A stretch of DNA of 64,000 nucleotides, from positions 190,482 to 254,481 of the forward strand of contig NZ_MPKW01000012.1 in the NCBI RefSeq assembly GCF_009729415.1, given 5' to 3'. The translations under genes and the position numbers were made by a program. Shown piece after piece: positions 1 through 9,209 of the stretch. Below the pieces are notes generated by a model. The model saw only the letters and a program-made list of their open reading frames with translations. It was not told the origin of the DNA and made no database searches. This DNA is from Mycolicibacterium sp. CBMA 234. GTDB taxonomy: Bacteria > Actinomycetota > Actinomycetes > Mycobacteriales > Mycobacteriaceae. The number at the start of each line of letters is the position of its first letter. Within the stretch, counting starts at the first letter, position 1.

Positions 1-989
<989 letters not shown>

Positions 990-990
990 C

Positions 991-1004
991 TAGAACACGT
1001 TTCA
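991..1004. promoter_or_regulatory. KstR operator in the fadA5/cyp125 divergent region
   Basis: TAGAACACGTTTCA fits the KstR consensus TNNAACNNGTTNNA exactly. It lies 11 bases upstream of the fadA5 ATG and overlaps the predicted spacer and -10 of the fadA5 promoter (minus strand). KstR is the TetR-family repressor of cholesterol catabolism, released by sterol-CoA metabolites. Occupancy here would block fadA5 directly. The effect on cyp125, whose ATG is 132 bases away, is less clear. Confidence 0.85.
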
Positions 1005-1094
1005 TTACTCTGACAAGCAATGATCGGTACGTGCCTTTTATCTGCGGTGAAGGCATGTTTCAATGGTCGTAACTGGAACTAGAAGGATTTGTCT

Positions 1095-1108
1095 CGGAAC
1101 GCGTTCTG
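1095..1108. promoter_or_regulatory. Possible second, degenerate KstR-like site before cyp125
   Basis: CGGAACGCGTTCTG keeps the AACNNGTT core and extends to a near-palindrome, but both outer bases differ from the KstR consensus (C for T, G for A). It sits 28-41 bases before the cyp125 ATG, where a repressor could act on cyp125 itself. It may be a weaker KstR site or a chance palindrome. Confidence 0.4.
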
Positions 1109-1135
1109 AGGCGCTGGATTCCCCGAGGAGACACC

Positions 1136-2404
1136 ATGCCCTGCCCGATCCCGTCCGATCTCGACTTGCTGGACGCGACCCGTAACCTCCAAGGCCTGCC
1201 TGTCGAAGAACTCGCCGAACTGCGCAAGTCCGAGCCCGTGCACTGGGTCGACGTGCCCGGCGGCACCGGCGGCTTCGGTGACAAGGGCTACTGGATCGTC
1301 ACCCGCCACGAGGACGTCAAGGAAGTTTCCCGGCGCAACGATATCTTCGGCTCTTCCCCAGATGGCGTGATTCCGGTGTGGCCGCAGGCCATGACCCGCG
1401 ACGCCGTCGACGTGCAGCGCGCGGTGATGCTCAACATGGACGCCCCGCAGCACACCCGGCTGCGCAAGATCATCTCCCGCGGTTTCACCCCGCGTGCCGT
1501 CGGCCGGCTGCAGGAAGAACTGAACGAGCGCGCGCAGAAGATCGCTGCGACCGCTGCGGCGTCCGGCACGGGCGACTTCGTCGAGCAGGTCTCCTGCGAG
1601 CTGCCGCTGCAGGCCATCGCCGGTCTGCTCGGGGTGCCCCAGGAAGACCGCGACAAGCTGTTCAACTGGTCCAACGAGATGACCGCCGGTGAGGATCCGG
1701 AGTACGCCCACGTCGATCCGGCGGCGTCGTCGATCGAGCTGATCATGTACGCCATGGGCATGGCCGCGGAGCGGACCCAGAACCCGACCGACGACATCGT
1801 CACCCAGCTGGTCCAGGCCGACATGGACGGCGAGAAGCTCTCCGACGATGAGTTCGGCTTCTTCGTGGTGATGCTGGCGGTGGCCGGCAACGAGACCACC
1901 CGCAACTCGATCACCCACGGCATGATCGCCTTCGCGCAGCATCCCGAGCAGTGGGAGCTGTACAAGAAGGAACGTCCCGAGAGCGCCGCGGACGAGATCG
2001 TCCGTTGGGCCACACCGGTTTCCGCGTTCCAGCGCACCGCGCTCGAGGACGTCGAGCTGGGCGGCGTGCAGATCAAGAAGGGCGACCGGGTCGTCATGTC
2101 CTACCGCTCGGCCAACTTCGACGCCGAGGTGTTCGAGAACCCGGACACCTTCGACATCCTGCGCACCCCGAACCAGCACGTCGGCTTCGGTGGCACCGGT
2201 GCGCACTACTGCATCGGCGCGAACCTGGCGCGCATGACCATCAACCTGATGTTCAACGCCATCGCCGACAACATGCCGGAACTGGTCTCGATCGGCGAGC
2301 CCGAGCGGCTGATGTCGGGGTGGCTCAACGGTGTCAAGCACTGGCAGGTTGACTACACGGGCAAGTGCCCCGTCGCTGCCGGCGAGCCGGCAAATCAGGC
2401 CTGA
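1136..2404 (+). CDS. cyp125: Steroid C26-monooxygenase, cytochrome P450 CYP125
   Basis: 422-residue P450 that hydroxylates and oxidises C26 (C27) of cholesterol or cholest-4-en-3-one, the first step of side-chain degradation. Visible motifs are the I-helix AGNETT (about residues 250-255), the K-helix E-I-V-R (287-290) and the haem loop FGGTGAHYCIG with proximal Cys359. Length and N-terminus fit CYP125A1 (Rv3545c). GAGGAG at 1125-1130 precedes the ATG by five bases and fixes the start. It is divergent from fadA5 and followed after 42 bases by fadE28, the same order as in M. tuberculosis. Regulation by KstR is likely from the operators in the upstream region. Confidence 0.96.
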   Translation: MPCPIPSDLDLLDATRNLQGLPVEELAELRKSEPVHWVDVPGGTGGFGDKGYWIVTRHEDVKEVSRRNDIFGSSPDGVIPVWPQAMTRDAVDVQRAVMLNMDAPQHTRLRKIISRGFTPRAVGRLQEELNERAQKIAATAAASGTGDFVEQVSCELPLQAIAGLLGVPQEDRDKLFNWSNEMTAGEDPEYAHVDPAASSIELIMYAMGMAAERTQNPTDDIVTQLVQADMDGEKLSDDEFGFFVVMLAVAGNETTRNSITHGMIAFAQHPEQWELYKKERPESAADEIVRWATPVSAFQRTALEDVELGGVQIKKGDRVVMSYRSANFDAEVFENPDTFDILRTPNQHVGFGGTGAHYCIGANLARMTINLMFNAIADNMPELVSIGEPERLMSGWLNGVKHWQVDYTGKCPVAAGEPANQA

Positions 2405-2446
2405 GCTGACTGCTCGTCGTTTTCGTTCGAATCAAGGAGGATTCGG

Positions 2447-3451
2447 GTGGATTTCACCCCGAGCCCGGAGCAGCAGGCCGTCGCCGATGTGGTGACGTCC
2501 GTGCTGGAGCGGGAAAACACTTGGGACGCACTGGTTTCCGGTGGCGTCGTGGCACTCGCGGTGCCGGACCGGCTGGGCGGTGACGGGCTGGGGCTGCTGG
2601 AGGCGGCCACCGCGCTGACCGAGGTCGGTCGGCGCGGCACCACCGGACCGGCGCTGGCCACCATCGGTCTCGCCCTGGTCCCGTTGGTGGACCTGGCCAC
2701 CGATGCGCAGCAGGACCGGTACCTGGCGGGTGTGGCCGAGGGTGCCGTGCTCTCCGCCGCGCTCAACGAAGCCGGCAACCAGTTGCCGGAGAAGCCGTCG
2801 ACCAGCTACGCCGGTGGCAAGCTCAACGGCACCAAAATCGGTGTGCCGTATGCCGAAACGGCGCAGTGGCTGCTGGTCACCACCGACAACGGTGTGGTCG
2901 TCGTTTCGCCCAAGGCTGCCGGTGTGACGGTCACCAAGACCCCGACCGCCAACGGGTCGGACGAGTACGTGGTGACTTTCGCCGACGTCGCGGTGTCCGG
3001 CGAGGACGTGCTGGCCGGTGCCACGGTGGGCCGGGTGAACGAGCTGGCGTTGGCCATGATCGGTGCGTTCGGTGCCGGTCTGGTCGCCGGTGCGTTGCGG
3101 CTGACCGCCGACTACACCGCCACCCGCGAGCAGTTCGGCCGTCCGTTGTCCACCTTCCAGACCGTGGCAGCGCAGCTGTCCGAGGTCTACATCGCTTCGC
3201 GCACAATCGCTCTGGTGTCGACGTCCGTGGTGTGGCGGCTGTCCGAGGGGCTCGACGCCACCGAGGATCTGGCGATCCTGGGCTACTGGCTGACCTCGCA
3301 GGCCCCGCCGGCCATGCGGCTGTGCCACCACCTGCACGGCGGTATGGGCATGGACATCACCTACCCGATGGACCGCTACTACTCCTCGATCAAGGATCTC
3401 AACCGGCTGCTGGGTGGTCCTTCGCATCGTCTCGATCTGGTGGGAGCCTGA
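2447..3451 (+). CDS. fadE28: Acyl-CoA dehydrogenase FadE28 (ChsE1 subunit)
   Basis: 334-residue acyl-CoA dehydrogenase-like subunit. The C-terminal part carries the family segment TATREQFGRPLSTFQTVAAQ and the GGMGMD stretch. In mycobacteria FadE28 and FadE29 (ChsE1-ChsE2) form an alpha2beta2 flavoenzyme that dehydrogenates the three-carbon side chain of 3-oxo-4-pregnene-20-carboxyl-CoA. At 334 residues it is shorter than a full-length acyl-CoA dehydrogenase such as its partner (387 residues), as in Rv3544c. The start is GTG at 2447, set by AAGGAGG at 2434-2440. The stop is one base before the fadE29 ATG, so the two subunits are probably translationally coupled. Confidence 0.93.
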   Translation: MDFTPSPEQQAVADVVTSVLERENTWDALVSGGVVALAVPDRLGGDGLGLLEAATALTEVGRRGTTGPALATIGLALVPLVDLATDAQQDRYLAGVAEGAVLSAALNEAGNQLPEKPSTSYAGGKLNGTKIGVPYAETAQWLLVTTDNGVVVVSPKAAGVTVTKTPTANGSDEYVVTFADVAVSGEDVLAGATVGRVNELALAMIGAFGAGLVAGALRLTADYTATREQFGRPLSTFQTVAAQLSEVYIASRTIALVSTSVVWRLSEGLDATEDLAILGYWLTSQAPPAMRLCHHLHGGMGMDITYPMDRYYSSIKDLNRLLGGPSHRLDLVGA

Positions 3452-3452
3452 G

Positions 3453-4616
3453 ATGTACATCGAACTGACCCCGGAGCAGCGGGCGCTGCAATCCGAACTG
3501 CGCGAGTACTTTTCGACGCTGATCACGCCCGAAGAGGCGGCGGCGATGGAGACCGACCGGCACAACGAGGCCTACCGCACCGTCATCAAGCGGATGGGCA
3601 GCGACGGCAAGCTCGGTGTGGGCTGGCCCAAGGAGTACGGCGGCCTGGGCTTCGGTCCCATCGAGCAGCAGATCTTCATCAACGAGGCCAACCGGGCGGA
3701 TATCCCGCTGCCGATGGTCACGCTGCAGACCGTGGGCCCCACCCTGCAATTGCTGGGTACCGAGGCGCAGAAAAAGCAGTTCCTGCCCGGAATCCTCGCC
3801 GGTGAAGTGCATTTCGCGATCGGCTACTCCGAGCCCGAAGCCGGCACCGACCTGGCCTCGCTACGGACCACCGCGGTGCGCTATGGCGACGAGTACGTCG
3901 TCAACGGTCAGAAGATGTGGACCACCGGCGCCCATGACGCGGACTACGTCTGGCTGGCCTGCCGTACCGACCCCACCGCGGCCAAGCACAAGGGCATCTC
4001 GATCCTGATCGTCGACACCAAGGATCCGGGTTACTCCTGGACCCCGATCATCCTGTCCGACGGTGCCCACCACACCAATACGACGTACTACAACGACGTA
4101 CGGGTGCCCGCCGACATGCTGGTCGGTGAGGAGAACGGTGGCTGGAAGCTGATCACCACCCAGCTCAACCACGAGCGAGTCGGCCTGGGCCCGGCGGGCC
4201 GAGTGGCCGGTATCTACGAGCAGGTCCACGCGTGGGCTTCTGAGCCGGGCTCCGATGGTGTTGTGCCGCTGGACAACCCGGAGGCCAAGCGGCTGCTGGG
4301 GCAGATCAAGTCGATCTGGCGGCTCAATGAGCTGCTCAATTGGCAGGTCGCTTCGTCGGGCGAGAACATCGCCGTCGCCGACGCGGCAGCGACGAAGGTC
4401 TTTTCCACCGAGCGCATTCAGGAAGTCAGCCGGTTGGCCGAAGAAGTCGTCGGCCGCTTCGGCAACCCCGTTGATCCAGCCACAGCCAAGCTCCTTAGCT
4501 GGCTGGACACCATGGCCAAGCGCAACTTGGTCATCACCTTCGGTGGCGGGGTCAACGAGGTCATGCGCGAGATGATCGCGGCATCCGGTCTCAAAGTGCC
4601 GCGGGTTTCGCGGTAG
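3453..4616 (+). CDS. fadE29: Acyl-CoA dehydrogenase FadE29 (ChsE2 subunit)
   Basis: 387 residues, the same length as M. tuberculosis FadE29. It begins MYIELTPEQRALQSELREYF and carries the acyl-CoA dehydrogenase signature FAIGYSEPEAGTDLASLRT and the substrate/FAD segment QKMWTTGAHDADYVWLACRT. It pairs with FadE28 in the heterotetrameric dehydrogenase of the last beta-oxidation round of the sterol side chain. The frame stays open upstream to 3414, but the ATG at 3453 follows the fadE28 stop by one base and gives the family N-terminus. It is followed after 12 bases by chsH2, which has AGGAGG at 4615-4620. Confidence 0.94.
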   Translation: MYIELTPEQRALQSELREYFSTLITPEEAAAMETDRHNEAYRTVIKRMGSDGKLGVGWPKEYGGLGFGPIEQQIFINEANRADIPLPMVTLQTVGPTLQLLGTEAQKKQFLPGILAGEVHFAIGYSEPEAGTDLASLRTTAVRYGDEYVVNGQKMWTTGAHDADYVWLACRTDPTAAKHKGISILIVDTKDPGYSWTPIILSDGAHHTNTTYYNDVRVPADMLVGEENGGWKLITTQLNHERVGLGPAGRVAGIYEQVHAWASEPGSDGVVPLDNPEAKRLLGQIKSIWRLNELLNWQVASSGENIAVADAAATKVFSTERIQEVSRLAEEVVGRFGNPVDPATAKLLSWLDTMAKRNLVITFGGGVNEVMREMIAASGLKVPRVSR

Positions 4617-4628
4617 GAGGGGTTAGCG

Positions 4629-5606
4629 ATGAGTGACCTTCAGGCTGGCATCGACGAGATCGTCGCTGCCGGGCGTAGCAAGCCGACCCTGAGCCGGGAT
4701 CCGGTGAACCAGCCCATGATTCACCACTGGACCGATGCGATCGGGGACAAGAACCCGATCTACGTCGACGAGGAAGCTGCCAAGGCTGCCGGGCATCCCG
4801 GCATCGTGGCGCCGCCGGCCATGATCCAGGTCTGGACCATGATGGGTCTGGGCCGCACCCGGTCAGACGACGATCCGCTGGCCCGGATCATGAAGTTGTT
4901 CGACGACGCCGGGTACGTCGGCGTCGTCGCCACCAACTGCGACCAGACCTACCACCGCTACCTGCAGCCGGGCGAGAACGTCAGCATCAGTGCGGAGGTC
5001 ACCGATGTGGTGGGCCCGAAGCAGACCGCATTGGGCGAGGGCTACTTCGTCAACCAGAAGATCCGGTGGCATGTCGGTGACGAGGAAGTCGCCGACATGG
5101 ACTGGCGCATCATGAAGTTCCTGCCGGCGAACAAGCAGGGCAAGGAAGCAGCTGAAACCGGTTCGATCCCAGCTGATCTGGACCCCGACAAGCTGATGCG
5201 TCCGTCGTCGTCGCGGGACACCCAGTTCTTCTGGGACGGCGTCAATGCGCACGAACTGCGCATCCAGAAACGGCCCGACGGCTCGCTGCAGCACCCACCG
5301 GTGCCCGCCATCTGGCAAGACAAAGATGCCCCGATCGACTACGTCGTCTCGTCGGGTAACGGCACGGTGTTCAGCTACGTCGTGCACCACGCCCCGAAGG
5401 TGCCCGGCCGCAGCCTGCCGTTCGTCATCGCGCTGGTCGAACTCGAAGAGGGCGTGCGCATGCTCGGTGAGCTGCGCGGCGTCGAGCACGACGACGTGAA
5501 GATCGGAATGCCGGTCCAGGCAACATATCTCGACTTCCCGGACAGTGACGTCAGTCCGGCCTGGAGCCTGTACGCGTGGTCGGTAGAGGGGGCATCAGCC
5601 AAGTGA
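4629..5606 (+). CDS. chsH2: Steroid enoyl-CoA hydratase large subunit ChsH2 (MaoC-like + DUF35)
   Basis: 325 residues in two parts. An N-terminal MaoC-like hot-dog domain (about 1-165, with HHWTDAIGDKNPIYVD and HPGIVAPPAM) is followed by a C-terminal DUF35/OB-fold domain (about 190-325). It matches Rv3542c. The N-domain forms the heterotetrameric hydratase with ChsH1. The DUF35 domain is known to bind the aldolase Ltp2, which links hydration to side-chain release. Only one cysteine is present (in the N-domain), so the zinc-ribbon cysteines common in other DUF35 proteins are absent. The stop TGA overlaps the GTG start of chsH1. Confidence 0.93.
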   Translation: MSDLQAGIDEIVAAGRSKPTLSRDPVNQPMIHHWTDAIGDKNPIYVDEEAAKAAGHPGIVAPPAMIQVWTMMGLGRTRSDDDPLARIMKLFDDAGYVGVVATNCDQTYHRYLQPGENVSISAEVTDVVGPKQTALGEGYFVNQKIRWHVGDEEVADMDWRIMKFLPANKQGKEAAETGSIPADLDPDKLMRPSSSRDTQFFWDGVNAHELRIQKRPDGSLQHPPVPAIWQDKDAPIDYVVSSGNGTVFSYVVHHAPKVPGRSLPFVIALVELEEGVRMLGELRGVEHDDVKIGMPVQATYLDFPDSDVSPAWSLYAWSVEGASAK

Positions 5607-6001
5607 CAACCGCTGAAATTGGCACCAAGCTGCCCGAACTCTCCATCTACGGGGACCCGACGTTCATCGTCTCGACGGCCATCGCCACGCGGGACTACCA
5701 GGACGTGCACCACGACCGGGACAAGGCACAGGCCAAGGGCTCCAAGGACATTTTCGTCAACATTCTGACCGACACCGGTCTGGTGGGGCGGTACGTCACC
5801 GACTGGGCCGGCCCGAATGCCGTCATCAAGTCGATCAAGCTGCGCCTCGGGGTGCCGTGGTACGCCTACGACACCATCACCTTCCGTGGTGAAGTGACTG
5901 CGGTCGAAGACGACCTGGTGACGCTGAAAGTGGTGGGTAGCAACAGCCTTGGCGATCACGTCATCGCCACTTCCACGCTGACCATGGGAGCCGCACTGTG
6001 A
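5603..6001 (+). CDS. chsH1: Steroid enoyl-CoA hydratase small subunit ChsH1
   Basis: 132-residue MaoC-like hot-dog protein matching Rv3541c. The segment ATRDYQDVHHD carries D31 and H36, which align with the catalytic Asp29 and His34 of the M. tuberculosis subunit. With ChsH2 it hydrates the double bond made by FadE28-FadE29. The frame is open further upstream (to 5576), but GTG at 5603 overlaps the chsH2 stop (GTGA) and yields the expected N-terminus MTTAEIGTKLPELSIYGDPT. Its own stop overlaps the ltp2 GTG in the same way, so chsH2-chsH1-ltp2 are coupled. Confidence 0.93.
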   Translation: MTTAEIGTKLPELSIYGDPTFIVSTAIATRDYQDVHHDRDKAQAKGSKDIFVNILTDTGLVGRYVTDWAGPNAVIKSIKLRLGVPWYAYDTITFRGEVTAVEDDLVTLKVVGSNSLGDHVIATSTLTMGAAL

Positions 6002-7158
6002 GTATCTCCGGCAAGGCGGCCATCGCCGGCATCGGCGCCACCGACTTCTCCAAGAACTCCGGCCGCAGCGAAATCCGGTTGGCTGCTGAGGCGGTCACCG
6101 ACGCGCTGAACGATGCGGGCTTGTCGCCCAAGGACGTTGACGGTCTGGTGACCTTCACCATGGACTCCAACCTGGAGACCGCGGTGGCCCGGTCCACCGG
6201 CATCGGTGAGCTGAAGTTCTTCAGCCAGATCGGTTACGGCGGCGGCGCCGCGGCCGCGACGGTCCAGCAGGCAGTGCTGGCGGTGGCGACCGGCATCGCG
6301 GAATGCGTTGTGGCATACCGGGCATTCAACGAGCGCTCGGAGCACCGCTTCGGTCAGGTGATGACGGGCCTGACGGTCAACGCCGACTCACGCGGCGTCG
6401 AGTACAGCTGGTCGTATCCGCACGGGCTGAGCACCCCGGCGGCGTCGGTGGCCATGGTCGCGCAGCGCTACATGCACGAATACGGCGCCACCAGTGCCGA
6501 TTTCGGTGTGGTGTCGGTGGCCGACCGCAAGCACGCGGCGACCAACCCGAAGGCGCACTTCTACGGCAAGCCGATCACCATTGAGGATCACCAGAATTCG
6601 CGCTTCATCGCCGATCCGCTGCGGCTGCTCGACTGCTGCCAGGAAACCGACGGCGGCGTCGCGATCGTCGTGACCACGCCTGAGCGGGCCAAGGACCTCA
6701 AGCAGCGCCCGGTCATCGTCGAGGCGGCCGCGCAGGGCGCGGGTGAAGACCAGTTCACCATGTACTCGTACTACCGCGACGAGCTCGGCCTGCCCGAAAT
6801 GGGACTGGTTGGTCGGCAGCTGTGGGGCCAGAGCGGCTTGACGCCGAACGACATTCAGACCGCGATCCTGTACGACCACTTCACCCCGTACACGCTGATC
6901 CAGCTCGAAGAGCTCGGCTTCTGCGGTAAGGGCGAGGCCAAGGACTTCATTGCGGGTGGTGCGATCGAGTTGGGCGGCAAGCTGCCGATCAACACGCACG
7001 GCGGTCAGCTCGGAGAGGCGTACATCCACGGCATGAACGGCATCGCCGAAGGCGTTCGCCAGCTGCGCGGGACCTCCGTCAACCAGGTGCCGAACGTCGA
7101 GCACGTGCTCGTCACCGCCGGTACCGGCGTCCCGACGTCAGGTCTGATCCTGGGCTGA
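5998..7158 (+). CDS. ltp2: 17-hydroxy-3-oxo-4-pregnene-20-carboxyl-CoA aldolase Ltp2
   Basis: 386-residue thiolase-superfamily protein that matches Rv3540c. Ltp2, with the DUF35 domain of ChsH2, cleaves 17-hydroxy-3-oxo-4-pregnene-20-carboxyl-CoA to androstenedione and propionyl-CoA by a retro-aldol reaction. This finishes side-chain degradation. Recognisable C-terminal segments are ILYDHFTPYTLIQLEELGF and INTHGGQLGEAYIHGMNGI. The start GTG at 5998 overlaps the chsH1 stop. A strong stem-loop at 7178-7215 ends the operon, and the foreign-looking polysaccharide island begins immediately after it. Confidence 0.94.
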   Translation: MSISGKAAIAGIGATDFSKNSGRSEIRLAAEAVTDALNDAGLSPKDVDGLVTFTMDSNLETAVARSTGIGELKFFSQIGYGGGAAAATVQQAVLAVATGIAECVVAYRAFNERSEHRFGQVMTGLTVNADSRGVEYSWSYPHGLSTPAASVAMVAQRYMHEYGATSADFGVVSVADRKHAATNPKAHFYGKPITIEDHQNSRFIADPLRLLDCCQETDGGVAIVVTTPERAKDLKQRPVIVEAAAQGAGEDQFTMYSYYRDELGLPEMGLVGRQLWGQSGLTPNDIQTAILYDHFTPYTLIQLEELGFCGKGEAKDFIAGGAIELGGKLPINTHGGQLGEAYIHGMNGIAEGVRQLRGTSVNQVPNVEHVLVTAGTGVPTSGLILG

Positions 7159-7177
7159 GTTCCCTCGCGAACAGTCA

Positions 7178-7215
7178 CAAATGTCCCCCAAACCAAGCGG
7201 TTTGGGGGACATTTG
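7178..7215. terminator. Stem-loop terminator after ltp2
   Basis: Perfect 17-bp inverted repeat, arm CAAATGTCCCCCAAACC, with loop AAGC, 19 bases after the ltp2 stop. There is no U-tract, as is common for mycobacterial terminators. The outer AAATGTCCCC/GGGGACATTT bases recur in the stem-loops at 60758-60799 and 63274-63315. Confidence 0.8.
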
Positions 7216-7508
7216 CGTGTGTTGGTCGGTGGACCTACCGCATTCATCGCTGCCGGTGCACCGATCTTCGGCGCGAGCCATCCGTTTCTTTGCTGTCAGC
7301 AAGTCACAAGCTTTGGGGGAACGGTTGCTGACGCGGACGATGTTCGCCAAGATTAGCTAGGAAGCGCCGTAGCAATCGAAAACGGGGACGCTGTCCCGCT
7401 CCGGCGAAACATCGGCTCTGGGGCACGTATGCGTAACGAGGGCGAGGGGCGACGCGTCGCGAACCTGCGCTGGATGGCGCACTGTCAGCCACCTCGTGGA
7501 GCGCTGTC
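7216..7508. other. Gene-free junction between the sterol operon and the polysaccharide island
   Basis: The 350 bases between ltp2 (stop 7158) and the ATP-grasp gene (7509) hold the ltp2 terminator and then about 290 bases with no supportable gene. No tRNA, integrase or direct repeat marking an insertion boundary could be seen. It presumably holds the promoter of the ATP-grasp/HAD pair. Confidence 0.6.
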
Positions 7509-8525
7509 GTGACGAGTAGGGCTGACGGCAGGCCCACCGCCAAGCGCAGCCGATGTACAGATCGTGCGAACATCCTGATTCTGTCCGCCGGACGACGCGT
7601 GGAACTCGTGCAGGAATTTCAGGCGGCGACCAGACGCTTGTTGCCTGGCTCGCGGGTGATGGCCGCTGATGCGTTGCCGGAAGGATCGGCAGCCTGTCAC
7701 ATCGCCGATGCGTACGCACAGCTCCCACGCGTGGGAGACCCGGCATATGAAGACGATTTGATTGCCTTGTGTGACCGGCTGGCCATCGGCCTCATCGTTC
7801 CGACGATCGACACCGAACTGCACACGTTGGCCGGGTTGCGCGACGCGATGTCCGCGCATGGAACGTATGCATGCGTATCCGACGCGCCTCTGGTGACGCA
7901 CTGCCGGGATAAGCGGCTGACCGGAGCAGTCTTCAATGGCATCGATATCCCATACCCGCGCATCTATGACCGTCACGATGTGAAGTTTCCGTGCTTTTGC
8001 AAGCCATTTGACGGCAGCAGCAGTGTGGGCGTGGAGGTGCTGCACTCCGCGGCCCACCTCACCGACCGTCAACTCAGCGACCCCAAAGTGATGTTCATGG
8101 AGTTGATCGGCAGCGATTTTCATGAGTACACCGCCGACGCGTACTACGACCGCGGCGGGCAGCTGAAGTGCCTGGTACCTCGCGAAAGACTCGAAGTTCG
8201 CAGCGGAGAGGTCAGCAAGGGCATCACTCACGGCAGCTTCGTCTACCGGTTCCTCTGGCCGCGGTTGCAGAGGCTAGCCGGAGTACGGGGTTGCTGCACG
8301 GTCCAGGTGTTCGGCAATCCCGTGACGGGTGCGGTCGTCGGCTTGGAGATCAATCCCCGTTTTGGTGGCGGATACCCGTTGACAGCGGCAGCAGGGGCGA
8401 ACTACGCAGAGTGGCTGATCCGCGAGTACCTCCTTGGCGCTGATATACCCGTATTCGACGGGTGGGAACGCAATCTCCTTATGCTGCGCTACGACGCGAA
8501 AGTTCTTGTCCATGCACCTGATTGA
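7509..8525 (+). CDS. ATP-grasp domain protein (carboxylate-amine ligase-like)
   Basis: 338 residues. The fold reads as ATP-grasp: an N-terminal Rossmann-like part (NILILSAGRRVELVQEFQAA, then DTELHTLAGLRD), a central nucleotide segment (FPCFCKPFDGSSSVGVEVL) and a late metal/ATP segment GLEINPRFGGGYPLTAAAGA. The family resembles carbamoyl-phosphate synthase large-chain or PylC-type ligases, which join a carboxylate to an amine through an acyl phosphate. The substrate is unknown. It is the first gene of the island and overlaps the HAD gene by 14 bases. Such ATP-grasp/HAD pairs are seen in surface-glycan loci, so it may make an amide on a sugar or its precursor. The GTG start at 7509 is uncertain; the conserved part begins around residue 20. 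Confidence 0.8.
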   Translation: MTSRADGRPTAKRSRCTDRANILILSAGRRVELVQEFQAATRRLLPGSRVMAADALPEGSAACHIADAYAQLPRVGDPAYEDDLIALCDRLAIGLIVPTIDTELHTLAGLRDAMSAHGTYACVSDAPLVTHCRDKRLTGAVFNGIDIPYPRIYDRHDVKFPCFCKPFDGSSSVGVEVLHSAAHLTDRQLSDPKVMFMELIGSDFHEYTADAYYDRGGQLKCLVPRERLEVRSGEVSKGITHGSFVYRFLWPRLQRLAGVRGCCTVQVFGNPVTGAVVGLEINPRFGGGYPLTAAAGANYAEWLIREYLLGADIPVFDGWERNLLMLRYDAKVLVHAPD

Positions 8526-9201
8526 CGCTTCGGTGTTCGTCGTCATGGACCTGGACGACACCCTCTACGCCGAATCGGATTACCAACGGTCCGGCTTCAC
8601 GCATGTCGCCGGCCTCGTTGCGGAACTCTTCGGCGTCGACGTCGAGCTGCTGCTCATGACCTGGCACCAGGCCGGCGATCCTGACGTATTCGGCACTCTC
8701 GCAGCGTATTTGGGTCTGCACCCCCGGGCGAAAGAGTCCTTTCTGTGGTCCTATCGTCTGCACCGGCCAGCAATCACCTTGGCCGATGGCGCGGTCGATA
8801 CGGTGAACAAACTCAAACAGGCCTGTGCCGGCGTCGCGGTGTTGACCGATGGGCGGTCCATCACTCAGCGCGCGAAACTCGCCGCACTCGGCCTAACCGG
8901 TATCGAGGCCTATATTTCCGAGGAGTGGGGCGGGGCAGACAAACCGGACGCGCGCAGATTCAACGAGATCATGAGCAGAAACCCCGGCTGCGAATTCTTT
9001 TATGTCGCAGACAATCCGGCCAAGGATTTTCTGGCCCCCAACAACCTCGGTTGGACCACGATCGGCGTGGGAGACGGTCACGGTGAAACGCGCACCAGCG
9101 GACAGGGAGATCATCTGCCTGATACCTGGATAAGCGAGTTCCGTCAGTTGGACGCGCTGATAGCCCCGGTGAACGCTGTCGGTCGCAGGGGAATGCCGTA
9201 G
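8512..9201 (+). CDS. HAD-superfamily hydrolase
   Basis: 229 residues with the HAD motifs in order: motif I DLDDT (nucleophile D13, acid/base D15), motif II LTDGRS, the motif III lysine in GGADKPD, and motif IV YVADNPAKD. It is probably a phosphatase. The frame is open upstream to 8434, but the ATG at 8512 gives a start just before motif I and overlaps the end of the ATP-grasp gene by 14 bases, so I chose it. The two genes are likely coupled and may act on one metabolite, for example ligation and dephosphorylation of a sugar precursor. The substrate is unknown. It converges with the acyltransferase gene on the other strand with only eight bases between them. Confidence 0.85.
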   Translation: MHLIDASVFVVMDLDDTLYAESDYQRSGFTHVAGLVAELFGVDVELLLMTWHQAGDPDVFGTLAAYLGLHPRAKESFLWSYRLHRPAITLADGAVDTVNKLKQACAGVAVLTDGRSITQRAKLAALGLTGIEAYISEEWGGADKPDARRFNEIMSRNPGCEFFYVADNPAKDFLAPNNLGWTTIGVGDGHGETRTSGQGDHLPDTWISEFRQLDALIAPVNAVGRRGMP

Positions 9202-9209
9202 ACCAGGGC

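Noticed and set aside
1079..2341. 420-residue minus-strand frame opposite cyp125
   Set aside because: High-GC mirror frame without motifs; the plus strand encodes a full CYP125 with haem and I-helix signatures.
2432..3565. 377-residue minus-strand frame opposite fadE28
   Set aside because: Low-complexity His/Gly/Arg composition typical of antisense frames in GC-rich genes.
7159..7508. Search for a tRNA or att site at the left edge of the island
   Set aside because: No cloverleaf-like sequence, integrase gene or flanking direct repeat was seen, so no insertion mechanism is claimed.
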